In this document: piece after piece, positions 1 through 7,168 of the stretch
Layout of the letters: each line of letters starts with the position of its first letter
How positions within the stretch are numbered: position 1 is the first letter of the stretch
Assembly: GCA_020721965.1 (NCBI GenBank)
Contig: DYLS01000001.1
Coordinates: 1 to 44,613 of the forward strand
DNA length: 44,613 nt
Reading direction: 5' to 3'
Source: Blastopirellula marina
GTDB lineage: Bacteria; Planctomycetota; Planctomycetia; Pirellulales; Thermoguttaceae
The notes under the pieces: generated by a model
Seen by the model: only the letters and a program-made list of their open reading frames with translations
The model's database searches: none
What the model was told of the DNA's origin: nothing
Translations under genes and position numbers: made by a program

Positions 1-52
1 AATCCTCGTTGTCTCACAAATCTTTTCCGTTATAGCTCAGCCGTGAACGGGT
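1..52 (+). repeat. Tail of composite repeat family 4 (window-edge copy)
   Basis: This stretch matches the tail of the composite repeats at 16807-16866 and 31611-31668, and the fragment at 22958-22985. The shared signature is AATCCTCGTTGT, then AATCTTTTCCGTTATAGCTC and AGCCGTGAACGG. The copy starts at the window edge, so its left part is not visible. The match stops near position 52, inside the 3' end of the PP-loop gene on the minus strand, and the repeat provides that gene's last codons and its TAA stop. Confidence 0.75.
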
Positions 53-545
53 ACTCGAACAGTTTGTCCCGATCGACAATGCCTTGACGCTCGACCTTGG
101 TCGGCGGGAGACGCTTTGCGGAGAGCGGACGAAGGACGCTTTCCTCCAGTCCCGCCATGTGTGCAATGAGCATCAGATCCCGCCGCCGCTGCGAGAAAGG
201 GCGTTGGCCCAGGACCTCGCCGGTGACCACGAAATCCCCGCCGATTTCCGCCATCAACGCCTTGGCCATGCGATACATGTACGCGCGGCAATCGAGGCAG
301 GGATTGGCCCCGCGGCCAAAGCCATGCTTCGGCTCTCGCAATAGTTCGACATAGTCGTCGCGAATCTCGCGAGCGGTTACTGGTATCCCCAATGCTGCGG
401 CCCCGCGAAAGACCCGTGCTGTATGCGAGTAGAAGGGCATTCGCACGTGAAGCCCCAAGACCTCGCAGCCGTGCAACTGTACGATTCGCACGGCCAGCAG
501 GCTATCCAATCCGCCGGAGATCAAGGCCACCGCAGTCGCGCTCAT
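30..545 (-). CDS. C-terminally truncated MnmA/ThiI-like PP-loop protein
   Basis: This is the N-terminal half of a PP-loop ATPase of the MnmA/TrmU/ThiI-like type, a family linked to tRNA thiolation. The nucleotide-binding SGGLDS motif lies at residues 10-15. A GANPCLDCR motif near 79-87 holds the two Cys expected in this group, and TGEVLGQRP follows near 108-116. As I know the family, members run to about 300 residues or more and continue after VDRDKL with an ISGRSR-type segment. Here the frame ends about nine residues later (FEYPFTAEL). The last codons and the stop come from a dispersed repeat, so the gene appears cut by a repeat insertion. Its ATG overlaps the rnc stop (ATGA), so the two are probably translationally coupled. 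It is a likely pseudogene or a shortened protein. The missing half could lie left of the window. Confidence 0.75.
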   Translation of the reverse strand: MSATAVALISGGLDSLLAVRIVQLHGCEVLGLHVRMPFYSHTARVFRGAAALGIPVTAREIRDDYVELLREPKHGFGRGANPCLDCRAYMYRMAKALMAEIGGDFVVTGEVLGQRPFSQRRRDLMLIAHMAGLEESVLRPLSAKRLPPTKVERQGIVDRDKLFEYPFTAEL

Positions 546-1366
546 GCTTCTCCATCGCGATGAGCATTGGAATCCTCCGGGGAGAGGCTGGGAGCTTCGA
601 TCCGATGCTCGCCCTCTTCCGCTTGCGCGGCGTCCCGGGGATGAATCTGTTTCAGTTCCAGCAGGGCGTTATAAGCTGCTTTTTGCTCCGCCTCTTTTTT
701 GCTATGTCCCCAAGCGGGGTGATAGCGCGTGCCGCACAATTCCGCTGCCATGAGAAACATCTTTCCATGATCTGGCCCCCGCTCGTCGAGGAGGTGGTAG
801 ATCGGTGTGGTCCCCAAATTCTTCTGCGCGTATTGTTGCAGTAGCGACTTGTAGTTCTCTTCGACGGCGTTGCAGATGATGGAGCTGATGATTGGGCGTA
901 GATGCGCCTCGATAAGAGCCCGTGCTGCTGAGAGTCCACCGTCCAAATAAACCGCCCCGATGATCGCCTCTAAAGCCGCCGCCGTGACGGACTGGGGCAG
1001 ATGGCCCTGCGTCATCATGCCTTTTCCTAGCATCAGGAATTCGTGCAGCCCCAGACTTTTCGCGACCGTTGCGCACGTATGCCGGCTGACGGCGATAGAC
1101 TTGAGCCTCGTCAACTCTCCCTCCAAATACTCCGGATATGTCGCGAACAGCAGGTCGCAAACAATCAAACCCAGCACTGCATCGCCCAAGAACTCCAACC
1201 TCTCGTTGGAATTCTGCCGCCGATCTACCCCTGATGCGTGGGAAAGGGCAGTAACTAGCAACTGGGGATTGCGAAATTGATAGCCGATAGCCCTCTGACA
1301 TTCTGCCAACCGGAGGTCCAAAGGCTCCGGTGAGCTGAAAGCGTTTTCCGATTCCGCGGCGGACAT
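542..1366 (-). CDS. rnc: Ribonuclease III
   Basis: This is a double-strand-specific endoribonuclease that acts in rRNA and mRNA processing in the cytoplasm. The signature NERLEFLGDAVL lies at residues 54-65. The second catalytic helix, LEAIIGAVYLDGG, is at 132-144. A double-stranded RNA-binding domain spans about 170-240 and ends in KKEAEQKAAYNALL. The length of 274 residues includes a charged tail of about 30 residues, slightly longer than usual. In the second motif, the Asp normally found three residues before the catalytic Glu (E133 here) is Ala130, which removes one expected metal ligand. The gene is followed by the truncated PP-loop gene with a 4-bp ATGA overlap. Family assignment is secure; the consequence of the lost Asp is not known. 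Confidence 0.95.
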   Translation of the reverse strand: MSAAESENAFSSPEPLDLRLAECQRAIGYQFRNPQLLVTALSHASGVDRRQNSNERLEFLGDAVLGLIVCDLLFATYPEYLEGELTRLKSIAVSRHTCATVAKSLGLHEFLMLGKGMMTQGHLPQSVTAAALEAIIGAVYLDGGLSAARALIEAHLRPIISSIICNAVEENYKSLLQQYAQKNLGTTPIYHLLDERGPDHGKMFLMAAELCGTRYHPAWGHSKKEAEQKAAYNALLELKQIHPRDAAQAEEGEHRIEAPSLSPEDSNAHRDGEA

Positions 1367-1605
1367 GAACGTATCCCAACTCGCAAGGTCGTTGCATCAA
1401 TCGGAACAGGTATCCGATTTGCCAAATCGGTCTGAGATTGCCAGATTCCGACCAATCGAACGATCTTAGAACCAACTGGAACCAAACTGCGCAAAACCAA
1501 ACCGAAGTGGTTGGAACACGTCCCGAAAAGAGAGTCGCCACAAAGCGATCCCTCTTTTGGGGATGAGTCCCCATTCGCAGAGCGTCACCACCGCTCACAT
1601 TATAA

Positions 1606-1770
1606 ACTGGACTTTTGCAAACTGCTCCCCTCTCCCTCTGGGAGAGGGGAGGGGGGGGCTTGGTTAAATCAGGCAAACAAAGCAAACCGTTTTCGCAGCT
1701 AATTGCCCTCACGCTAACCCTCTCTTAGGGTGCTAGCGGGCCTTGTGCCCCCAATTTGCAAAAGTCCAGT
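1606..1770 (+). mobile_element. MITE-like element, family 1 copy 1
   Basis: The element has near-perfect terminal inverted repeats. ACTGGACTTTTGCAAA starts at 1606 and its complement ends at 1770. Each end is flanked by TTATAA (TATAA at 1601-1605 and 1771-1775), which may be a target-site duplication. Two related copies lie at 14619-14779 and 40611-40784. All three share an interior block near the middle with AAANCCGTTTTCGC and a following TGCC(C/T)TCACG-like run. At about 165 bp there is no room for a transposase, so it would depend on one encoded elsewhere. Confidence 0.75.
1625..1651. repeat. Perfect GC-rich palindrome inside family 1 copy 1
   Basis: A 12-bp perfect stem (CTCCCCTCTCCC pairing with GGGAGAGGGGAG) has a 3-nt TCT loop. 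It is followed by a run of G rather than T, so it is not a standard Rho-independent terminator. The other two family 1 copies lack it, so it may be a nested REP-like insertion. Confidence 0.6.
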
Positions 1771-1992
1771 TATAAATAGAGAATCGGGATACTGTAATCG
1801 TCGGGCTGAGCCATTTGACTTTTTGATTTTTGAATCAGATTTGCTCCGTCGTTACTGGCCAAATCCGGGGCCGTCGGACGGCAACCCGGCTAGGCTCCCT
1901 AATGTTCGTGACATACTGGAGTTGCCGCAGCGAACACGGGGGTATGGGCAAACTGCGCTGTATTTTTCTGGTCGCGATTGATTTACAGACCA

Positions 1993-2020
1993 TATCCGAC
2001 GTACACTTCATTGTCGGATA
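1993..2020. promoter_or_regulatory. Perfect 8-bp hairpin upstream of htrA
   Basis: TATCCGAC (1993-2000) and GTCGGATA (2013-2020) pair perfectly around a 12-nt loop, about 255 bp before the htrA start. There is no T-run, so it is not an intrinsic terminator. An operator site or a leader structure is possible; nothing else supports either role. Confidence 0.35.
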
Positions 2021-2276
2021 GCTTTCGGGGATGCTCTCTCCGACAAGGCCCTACTTCGAGACACAATCGCATGTGAGACAGGCCCGAGCGGTTCGGCGAC
2101 AAGCGTCGAAATTCGTTAAAATTCGGCACTCCGTTTGGTTTATCGTGGTGGGGAAACCGCCATTTTCAAGCTGCAATTTCGGTACCAGTCTGAAAGTTGG
2201 AAGTGACCGTCATTTTTTCCCGCCAGTTGGCTCCCCCTCACTAGGGAGGCTCCCGTTCATTGGGGAAAGGTTGGGT

Positions 2277-3752
2277 ATGTCGCGAATTTGGACGCTAACG
2301 AAGCTCAAGCCCGTGGCAATTGCACTCTTCATGGTGGTATTGATCCCATCCCTTGCTGGGGGTGACGAAGATCGTCAAGCCATTGAACAGGCCAAAAGTT
2401 TGTCTCGTGCTTTTCGCGCCGCATCACAAAGAGTGCTCCCAACCGTTGTCAAGGTTCAGACCGCATCGACAACGGAAACAGGACAGGTCGGCGAACGTGA
2501 GAATCGCAACCCGCTGGATGACTTTTTCGGGAATCCCACGCCGGGCTTTCGATTTCAGATTCCCCGCCCTGAGATGGGGCTGGGTTCGGGCGTGATTATC
2601 GACCCGAAGGGCATCGTTTTGACCAATCGGCACGTCATTGAGAACGCCAGCATTATCACGGTTCAGGTTTCCGACGGACGTGAGTTTCCGGTGGTGGATA
2701 AGAAGGTCGATGACAAAACAGATATCGCCGTGCTGAAGATCGAGCCGTCGGAACCGCTTCCGGCCGCTTCCCTTGGAGATTCAGACCAGTTGGAGATCGG
2801 AGATTGGGTTCTTGCTGTCGGCAATCCTTTCGAGCTGGAAGGGACGGTAAGTGCCGGAATTATCAGCGCAAAAGGGAGAACGCTCAACTCCCTTGGGAGG
2901 ACGCGACTGATTCAGACGGATGCTGCGATCAACCCTGGCAATTCCGGTGGAGCCTTGGCGGATTTGGATGGCGAGGTGGTGGGGATCAACACGGCAATCT
3001 TTTCGCGAACCGGCCGCAATGAGGGGATCGGTTTTGCCATTCCCATCAATCTGGCCAAGTGGATCTCCGACGAACTGCTTCGACATGGCCGAGTTCGGCG
3101 AGCGTACCTGGGCGTGGCACTAGAACAGGTTCTTGCCCCGGCAACGGCCTATCAGCAAAACGGCACAGCCAAAGGCGTTGTGATACGGCAAGTATTCAAG
3201 GACACCCCGGCTCATCAAGCGGGGCTGAGAAAGAACGACTTGATTACGTCGTTTGACGGCATTCCTGTGAGCGAGATGTCGGCCTTGCAGGAGCTGGTGG
3301 AACGCGCATCAATCGATAGTCCGCACCGTGTCTCGATTATTCGTAAGGGAGAACTCCTTGAAGTGGAACTGACCTTGCGGGAAATGCCGAGTGACGAAGA
3401 GTTGCAGGCCCATGAACCGGTCGAGGAACCACCGGCGGACGCGGCGCCCCGTCGCAAAACGTACGATAAGTCCCTGGGGCTGTTGTTGATGGATTTCGAT
3501 GCGGAACTGGCGTCCGAGCTGGGCGTTCGGGTTGGCGAGGGAGTGGTCGTCGTTCACGCAGATCGCGGTAAGCCGGGCGCGAAATGCGGGCTTAAGGCGG
3601 GAATGGTGATTGTTCGGGCAGGTAACAAATTGGTGCGAGGCCTCAACGATTTCCAAAATGCGCTCGACGAAAATGAGGATGCCGCTGCATTGGCTTTAGA
3701 AGTGGTCAGTCGTGCCGGTCGGCAGATTTTGATGTTGAAACGGCCCGAATAA
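2277..3752 (+). CDS. HtrA/DegP-family serine protease with two PDZ domains
   Basis: This is an exported trypsin-like serine protease/chaperone of the HtrA (Deg) family, which degrades misfolded envelope proteins. From the ATG at 2277 it has 491 residues. The signal or anchor segment is at about 9-28. The catalytic triad is His119 (TNRHVIENA), Asp149 (KTDIAVLKIE) and Ser223 (GNSGGAL). PDZ1 spans about 278-368 and PDZ2 about 400-490. I chose 2277 because GGGGAAAGG lies just upstream and the signal peptide follows directly; the longer frame from 2031 would bury that signal. The linker between the PDZ domains is acidic and proline-rich. The gene stands alone after the rnc-side intergenic region, and the next gene begins about 100 bp later. 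Confidence 0.93.
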   Translation: MSRIWTLTKLKPVAIALFMVVLIPSLAGGDEDRQAIEQAKSLSRAFRAASQRVLPTVVKVQTASTTETGQVGERENRNPLDDFFGNPTPGFRFQIPRPEMGLGSGVIIDPKGIVLTNRHVIENASIITVQVSDGREFPVVDKKVDDKTDIAVLKIEPSEPLPAASLGDSDQLEIGDWVLAVGNPFELEGTVSAGIISAKGRTLNSLGRTRLIQTDAAINPGNSGGALADLDGEVVGINTAIFSRTGRNEGIGFAIPINLAKWISDELLRHGRVRRAYLGVALEQVLAPATAYQQNGTAKGVVIRQVFKDTPAHQAGLRKNDLITSFDGIPVSEMSALQELVERASIDSPHRVSIIRKGELLEVELTLREMPSDEELQAHEPVEEPPADAAPRRKTYDKSLGLLLMDFDAELASELGVRVGEGVVVVHADRGKPGAKCGLKAGMVIVRAGNKLVRGLNDFQNALDENEDAAALALEVVSRAGRQILMLKRPE

Positions 3753-3855
3753 TCGTTTTCGCCGTCATAAACCTCGCAATTGCTGGAATATCCGCCGTTG
3801 ACTATCGCGCTGCTGCCGCGAAAAATGCCTATGTGCCGATTGTGGCCCAGTCAGA

Positions 3856-5346
3856 GTGGCTTTGACAGGTGATCCTCGCGATCCTCGATGGGGCCTGGAT
3901 TTTTACGGAGCGCTTTTAGGCATGTTATCGGTAGCTCGTCTGGCGATTGGGGGAATAGATACGGAGACGGATATCCGCCCCTTGCTCCGCGTCCTTCTTC
4001 GAAAATTTACGGAGAGGGACATGCACGTGCAGTGCTTCCTGGCTCACGCGGCGTTTACGGGGTTTCAAGAGCTTCGGTCATGGTCGGGTGCCATTCCGCG
4101 GCACTTGGATAGCTGGCTGATGACACCGCAGCACTGTCGCGACACGTTCGCCTCGGGCACTCGTGGCGCGGACGTTGCAGTGGTGGTGGGACGCTATCAG
4201 CGCCTCTTGCCCGCCTGGAACGGGGTTCGCCGCCGGATTGCCCCCTGCTCGCATCAGAGCCGCCTCGTGCATCGCTCCAGCTCTCGCCGATCGTCGGGCC
4301 AAACGTCGCCTCGACAACGCGGCCAGGAATGCGTGTGCAGCCTTTCCAGCGGAGGATATCTGGAATCTCTCTGCGATTGGCTGAACCTCACTCGCTTGGC
4401 TGTGTTGGACGCATCCTTCCTCAACGCTGGCACGGACGTTGTGCTGCCCGAGCGAGTGGATGGTTACCTGCTGGTGAACCTGCCGGAAAGCCGGGCTAGC
4501 CGTGCCGCCGTGGAGGTTGAAGCATTATGGGGAGCGCCGCTCTTCGCAGGGGTAGGTGCTCTCGTGGCTCAGCGGCCTGGCGAGTATCGCGCTGGCCGGG
4601 CTAACCTTGCCCTGACGTATTGGGACGAACGTCGATTCCTGAACGTGTTAGAGCACAGCCGTAGTCGGATGCTACCCGTCGCGTCGGGGAATATTGAGGA
4701 TTTTGGTGGCAGGATCACGGTAGCTCTGGCTCGGGATGAGGCATTTCACTGTTACTTCGCGGAGACACTGGATGCCTTGGAACGCCGCGGAGCTAGGTTG
4801 GTCGATTTTTCCCCACTCCACGATGAAGCCCTGCCTCGGGGTGTCGATTGTGTTTATTTGGGATGTGGGGATTGCTCGGCCTACGCCGCAATCCTGGCAC
4901 AAAACCACTGCATGAAAGAGTCCCTGCGGATTCACCTTCGCCGCGGCGGACGCATCTACGCGGAGGGCACCGGGGCAGCATATTTGTGCCGCTGGATCGA
5001 GGTCAAACCCGGCTGCTTCATTCCGGGCGTGGGATTGCTCCCTGCCTCCGCCCGGAGAATGCCGCGACATGGAGACCCCTCTGCCCTTCGTTTGCACTTG
5101 CGCAGAGGGACGTGGTTGGGACCGGCTGGTACAGAGGTCCGGGGCTATCGCAACTGGGAATGGTGGTTCGAACCGGAATCGCTCTCGTCGGGTTTAATTG
5201 CGGAATCGGGATTCGAGTATGATATGATGGGCGATGCGAACGTTTTGGGGAGCTTGCTGCACCTCGATTTCGCTGCCCAGGAACATCTCCTCTCGGCGTT
5301 CTTTCAGACGCGGCCGAATCGTACTCATTCTTTTACCGGCCACTGA
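3856..5346 (+). CDS. CobB/CbiA-like protein with degenerate active sites
   Basis: The fold and layout follow cobyrinate a,c-diamide synthase (CobB/CbiA). The N-terminal DTBS-like domain covers about 25-190, and the GATase_3 domain about 285-480 with FSPLHDEALP at 318-327, YLGCGDC at 334-340 and YAEGTGA at 369-374. The enzyme features are gone. The P-loop position reads GGIDTETDIR (32-41) instead of a GTSSGVGKT-like motif. The nucleophile position of the AECGG motif is Gly371. The GHxFHYS-type segment reads GYRNWEWW (430-437), and the final HLHF-type motif reads HLDF (469-472). The GTG start is the first possible one after an in-frame TGA at 3799. The frame is open throughout, so it is probably a maintained, non-catalytic paralogue. 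No cobalamin genes are nearby. Family is fairly secure; role unknown. Confidence 0.75.
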   Translation: MALTGDPRDPRWGLDFYGALLGMLSVARLAIGGIDTETDIRPLLRVLLRKFTERDMHVQCFLAHAAFTGFQELRSWSGAIPRHLDSWLMTPQHCRDTFASGTRGADVAVVVGRYQRLLPAWNGVRRRIAPCSHQSRLVHRSSSRRSSGQTSPRQRGQECVCSLSSGGYLESLCDWLNLTRLAVLDASFLNAGTDVVLPERVDGYLLVNLPESRASRAAVEVEALWGAPLFAGVGALVAQRPGEYRAGRANLALTYWDERRFLNVLEHSRSRMLPVASGNIEDFGGRITVALARDEAFHCYFAETLDALERRGARLVDFSPLHDEALPRGVDCVYLGCGDCSAYAAILAQNHCMKESLRIHLRRGGRIYAEGTGAAYLCRWIEVKPGCFIPGVGLLPASARRMPRHGDPSALRLHLRRGTWLGPAGTEVRGYRNWEWWFEPESLSSGLIAESGFEYDMMGDANVLGSLLHLDFAAQEHLLSAFFQTRPNRTHSFTGH

Positions 5347-5504
5347 TCGGCCTTTCGCTTCAACTCCTATTTCGTCGGCGTGTCGCCACCGCCTCTCCGT
5401 AGAGCCGCTCGACATTTCGGGGTTTCGTACCGGGTCGCAGCATTTTCCGTCATTTCGGTGGTTCTGGCTGTTCTGTGGATGTAAGGCCAGAAGAAGATTC
5501 TTAG

Positions 5505-5744
5505 CCCAAACTTCCCCCCGCGAACTAGGGGGATGCTAATTGCAAGTGGTTGCGAGACTGATGGTTTACGTCAGTTGAGGCCCCTGATTCTCCCACCGTT
5601 TTCTGAGTAAAAGGCGAATCGCGTAACTCATTACAGGACAAGAACTTACGAAAAACCATTACATGACTACGGTAAGCAGTGCAAATCAACAGAAAGTCGT
5701 TACGCAGTAATGATTTACGTAAAAATACGTCCAGGAAGTTTGGG
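5505..5744 (+). mobile_element. 240-bp TIR element, family 2 copy A
   Basis: CCCAAACTTCC (5505-5515) and GGAAGTTTGGG (5734-5744) form an 11-bp perfect terminal inverted repeat. The interior is unusually rich in TTACG/CGTAA and ATTAC words (for example TTTACGTAAA). A second copy lies inverted at 22730-22957, aligned over nearly its full length but missing one terminus. There is no transposase frame. The two copies differ at many positions, so the insertions are not recent. Confidence 0.75.
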
Positions 5745-5806
5745 TTGATGGGGGGCGTTTTGTCGCATGACGGCATGGGGTAGGGAGACCATGCCGGTCT
5801 TATGCG

Positions 5807-5835
5807 GTCACTTCGCCGCCGGAAAAAGGTATAAT
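5807..5835 (+). promoter_or_regulatory. Possible sigma-70-type promoter
   Basis: TATAAT sits at 5830-5835, about 54 bp before the start at 5889. The -35 position (GTCACT, 5807-5812) is weak. It fits a promoter for the exported proline-rich protein, but only the -10 box is convincing. Confidence 0.35.
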
Positions 5836-5888
5836 ACGGGCGAACTGGGCCACTTGCGAAGCAAAGCTCTAGGTTAAGGACAAGTGCC

Positions 5889-7034
5889 ATGTCATACCTC
5901 ATGTGGTGGTTGCTCATCGTGTTCGCATTAGCCGCCACCGGATTTCGTGAATGCCATGCGTCTGCGAGATCCGCCGGAATCGCAAGGCTTCAGGATTCTT
6001 CGGGAATCGCCGGAATGGCCCAAGGGCGAGTGCTGGGAGGTTGGCCTGGCAGCATTCCAGAGATGGGTAACGTTGTTTTAGTCGGCAATCCATCGGCGGA
6101 TCGCTCACGCGGACGTTTGCGTGAGCGTCTTCGCGAGCGCATCCAAGGGCTGCGTGGGGGGCCAACGGGGTCTGATTCGTCTTCGTTTGCACCGGGATTG
6201 CACCCCCTTCCAGCGCAAACTGGCGAGGTGTTACCCGCTCCGCAAGAATCAACCGATACCCGCCCGCTGTTGAATCGGCTGCGACGCGCCCTGCGTGACC
6301 TAGGAATTTCAGGCGGGGAGTCGGATACGTATCAGAGAAATCCCGAGTGGGGCTGGCCTGGGGTGTCCGAGTATCCGTGGGCGTCTCCCCAGCCAATCAT
6401 GCCGCAAGACGCGATCAGCCTGCGGCCCGCGGCTCCCGGCCCCTGGCTGAAACCAATGCCTGATATGGACACCAGCGGGGCCGCCACGGGGCTGCCAGAT
6501 CGGCAGTCCCCAGGGTTATCGTCCTCACTCCCGCAAGGCTTGCCAGTATCCCCGAGCAAACCCACCCTGCCCCTCCTCATGCCTCCCAACGCGGGCACCC
6601 ACTCCCAACAACCGGCGGGAGATCCCGAGCTTGATGGGCCGACTCTCGCTGATCCGACAACGGGCGGCAAGCCGACTGCGCTCGTGGAGCCACAAGGCAC
6701 GAATAGCCAGGCACCGCAGGATGCCGGAGCCAAGCCAACCGACCCCGGAAGCGCCGGTACACTGGGATCGTTTTTCGGCGGTGTCGCTCGCTTTCTGGGG
6801 TCCGCTTCCAAAACCGACGGCGCGAACGACAGCCAGAAATCCGAAGGTATCGGACAGGTTAAGGCAAGTGCGGGGGGCACGCCCCCTAGCTCGCCTTCGG
6901 TCAGCGGCAAGGGCAGCACGCCACCCGAGCAAAGCGAGCCAGCGATGCACGCGACTCCCTCCACCACCACTTCAAAAACCACCTTGGAAGGCATTAGAAA
7001 TAAGATTCTCAATCGGGTTCCGAAAGGAAACTGA
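5889..7034 (+). CDS. Exported proline/glycine/serine-rich protein of unknown function
   Basis: I do not recognise the family. The N-terminus (MSYLMWWLLIVFALAATGF) is a signal peptide or membrane anchor, and TTAAGGACAAGTGCC just before the ATG gives a good ribosome-binding site. The rest is low complexity: rich in Pro, Gly, Ser and Thr, with an Arg-rich patch near 70-90 (RGRLRERLRERIQG) and a second short basic stretch near 120-130. The C-terminus returns to a more ordered, basic segment (KTTLEGIRNKILNRVPKGN). Its minus strand is also open over long stretches, which is common in GC-rich low-complexity sequence. It is probably a secreted or surface-exposed, mostly unstructured protein. It sits between the CbiA-like gene and the MenC-like gene without clear functional link. 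Confidence 0.65.
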   Translation: MSYLMWWLLIVFALAATGFRECHASARSAGIARLQDSSGIAGMAQGRVLGGWPGSIPEMGNVVLVGNPSADRSRGRLRERLRERIQGLRGGPTGSDSSSFAPGLHPLPAQTGEVLPAPQESTDTRPLLNRLRRALRDLGISGGESDTYQRNPEWGWPGVSEYPWASPQPIMPQDAISLRPAAPGPWLKPMPDMDTSGAATGLPDRQSPGLSSSLPQGLPVSPSKPTLPLLMPPNAGTHSQQPAGDPELDGPTLADPTTGGKPTALVEPQGTNSQAPQDAGAKPTDPGSAGTLGSFFGGVARFLGSASKTDGANDSQKSEGIGQVKASAGGTPPSSPSVSGKGSTPPEQSEPAMHATPSTTTSKTTLEGIRNKILNRVPKGN

Positions 7035-7168
7035 GGGCACTCGATTTTTCCGCTAAAATGACCTGTTGTCGCCGCAAGGCAGGGTGAGGCAATCCCGCCT
7101 TCTTTATGTTTGATCCCGCTGGATCGCCCAGCCTTTCTCCCAGCGAACAGCCCAGTAGGCAAGACCGA

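Larger units (their letters stand above)
1367..2276. other. Divergent intergenic region between rnc and htrA
   Basis: About 900 bp separate the divergent rnc and htrA genes. The region holds a terminal-inverted-repeat element (1606-1770) and a perfect hairpin (1993-2020). The open frame reaching upstream of 2277 in the htrA frame (from 2031) has no ribosome-binding site or family similarity I recognise, and it precedes the signal peptide, so I treat it as noncoding. Promoters for both genes should lie here, but I see no convincing -35/-10 pair. Confidence 0.6.
5347..5888. other. Intergenic region with a mobile element
   Basis: This gap contains the 240-bp inverted-repeat-bounded element at 5505-5744 and a possible promoter at 5807-5835. 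The remaining sequence (5347-5504 and 5745-5806) shows nothing I can support as a gene. A minus-strand open frame covering the element is also open in its second copy at 22730, but neither has a credible start. Confidence 0.5.

Noticed and set aside
1625-1651. Rho-independent terminator for a gene left of htrA
   Set aside because: The stem is perfect but followed by G, not T, on the plus strand, and no gene points into it.
5525-5938. 137-codon minus-strand frame across family 2 copy A
   Set aside because: Its start lies inside the exported-protein gene on the other strand. The open stretch shared with copy B is noted as a finding, not called as a gene.
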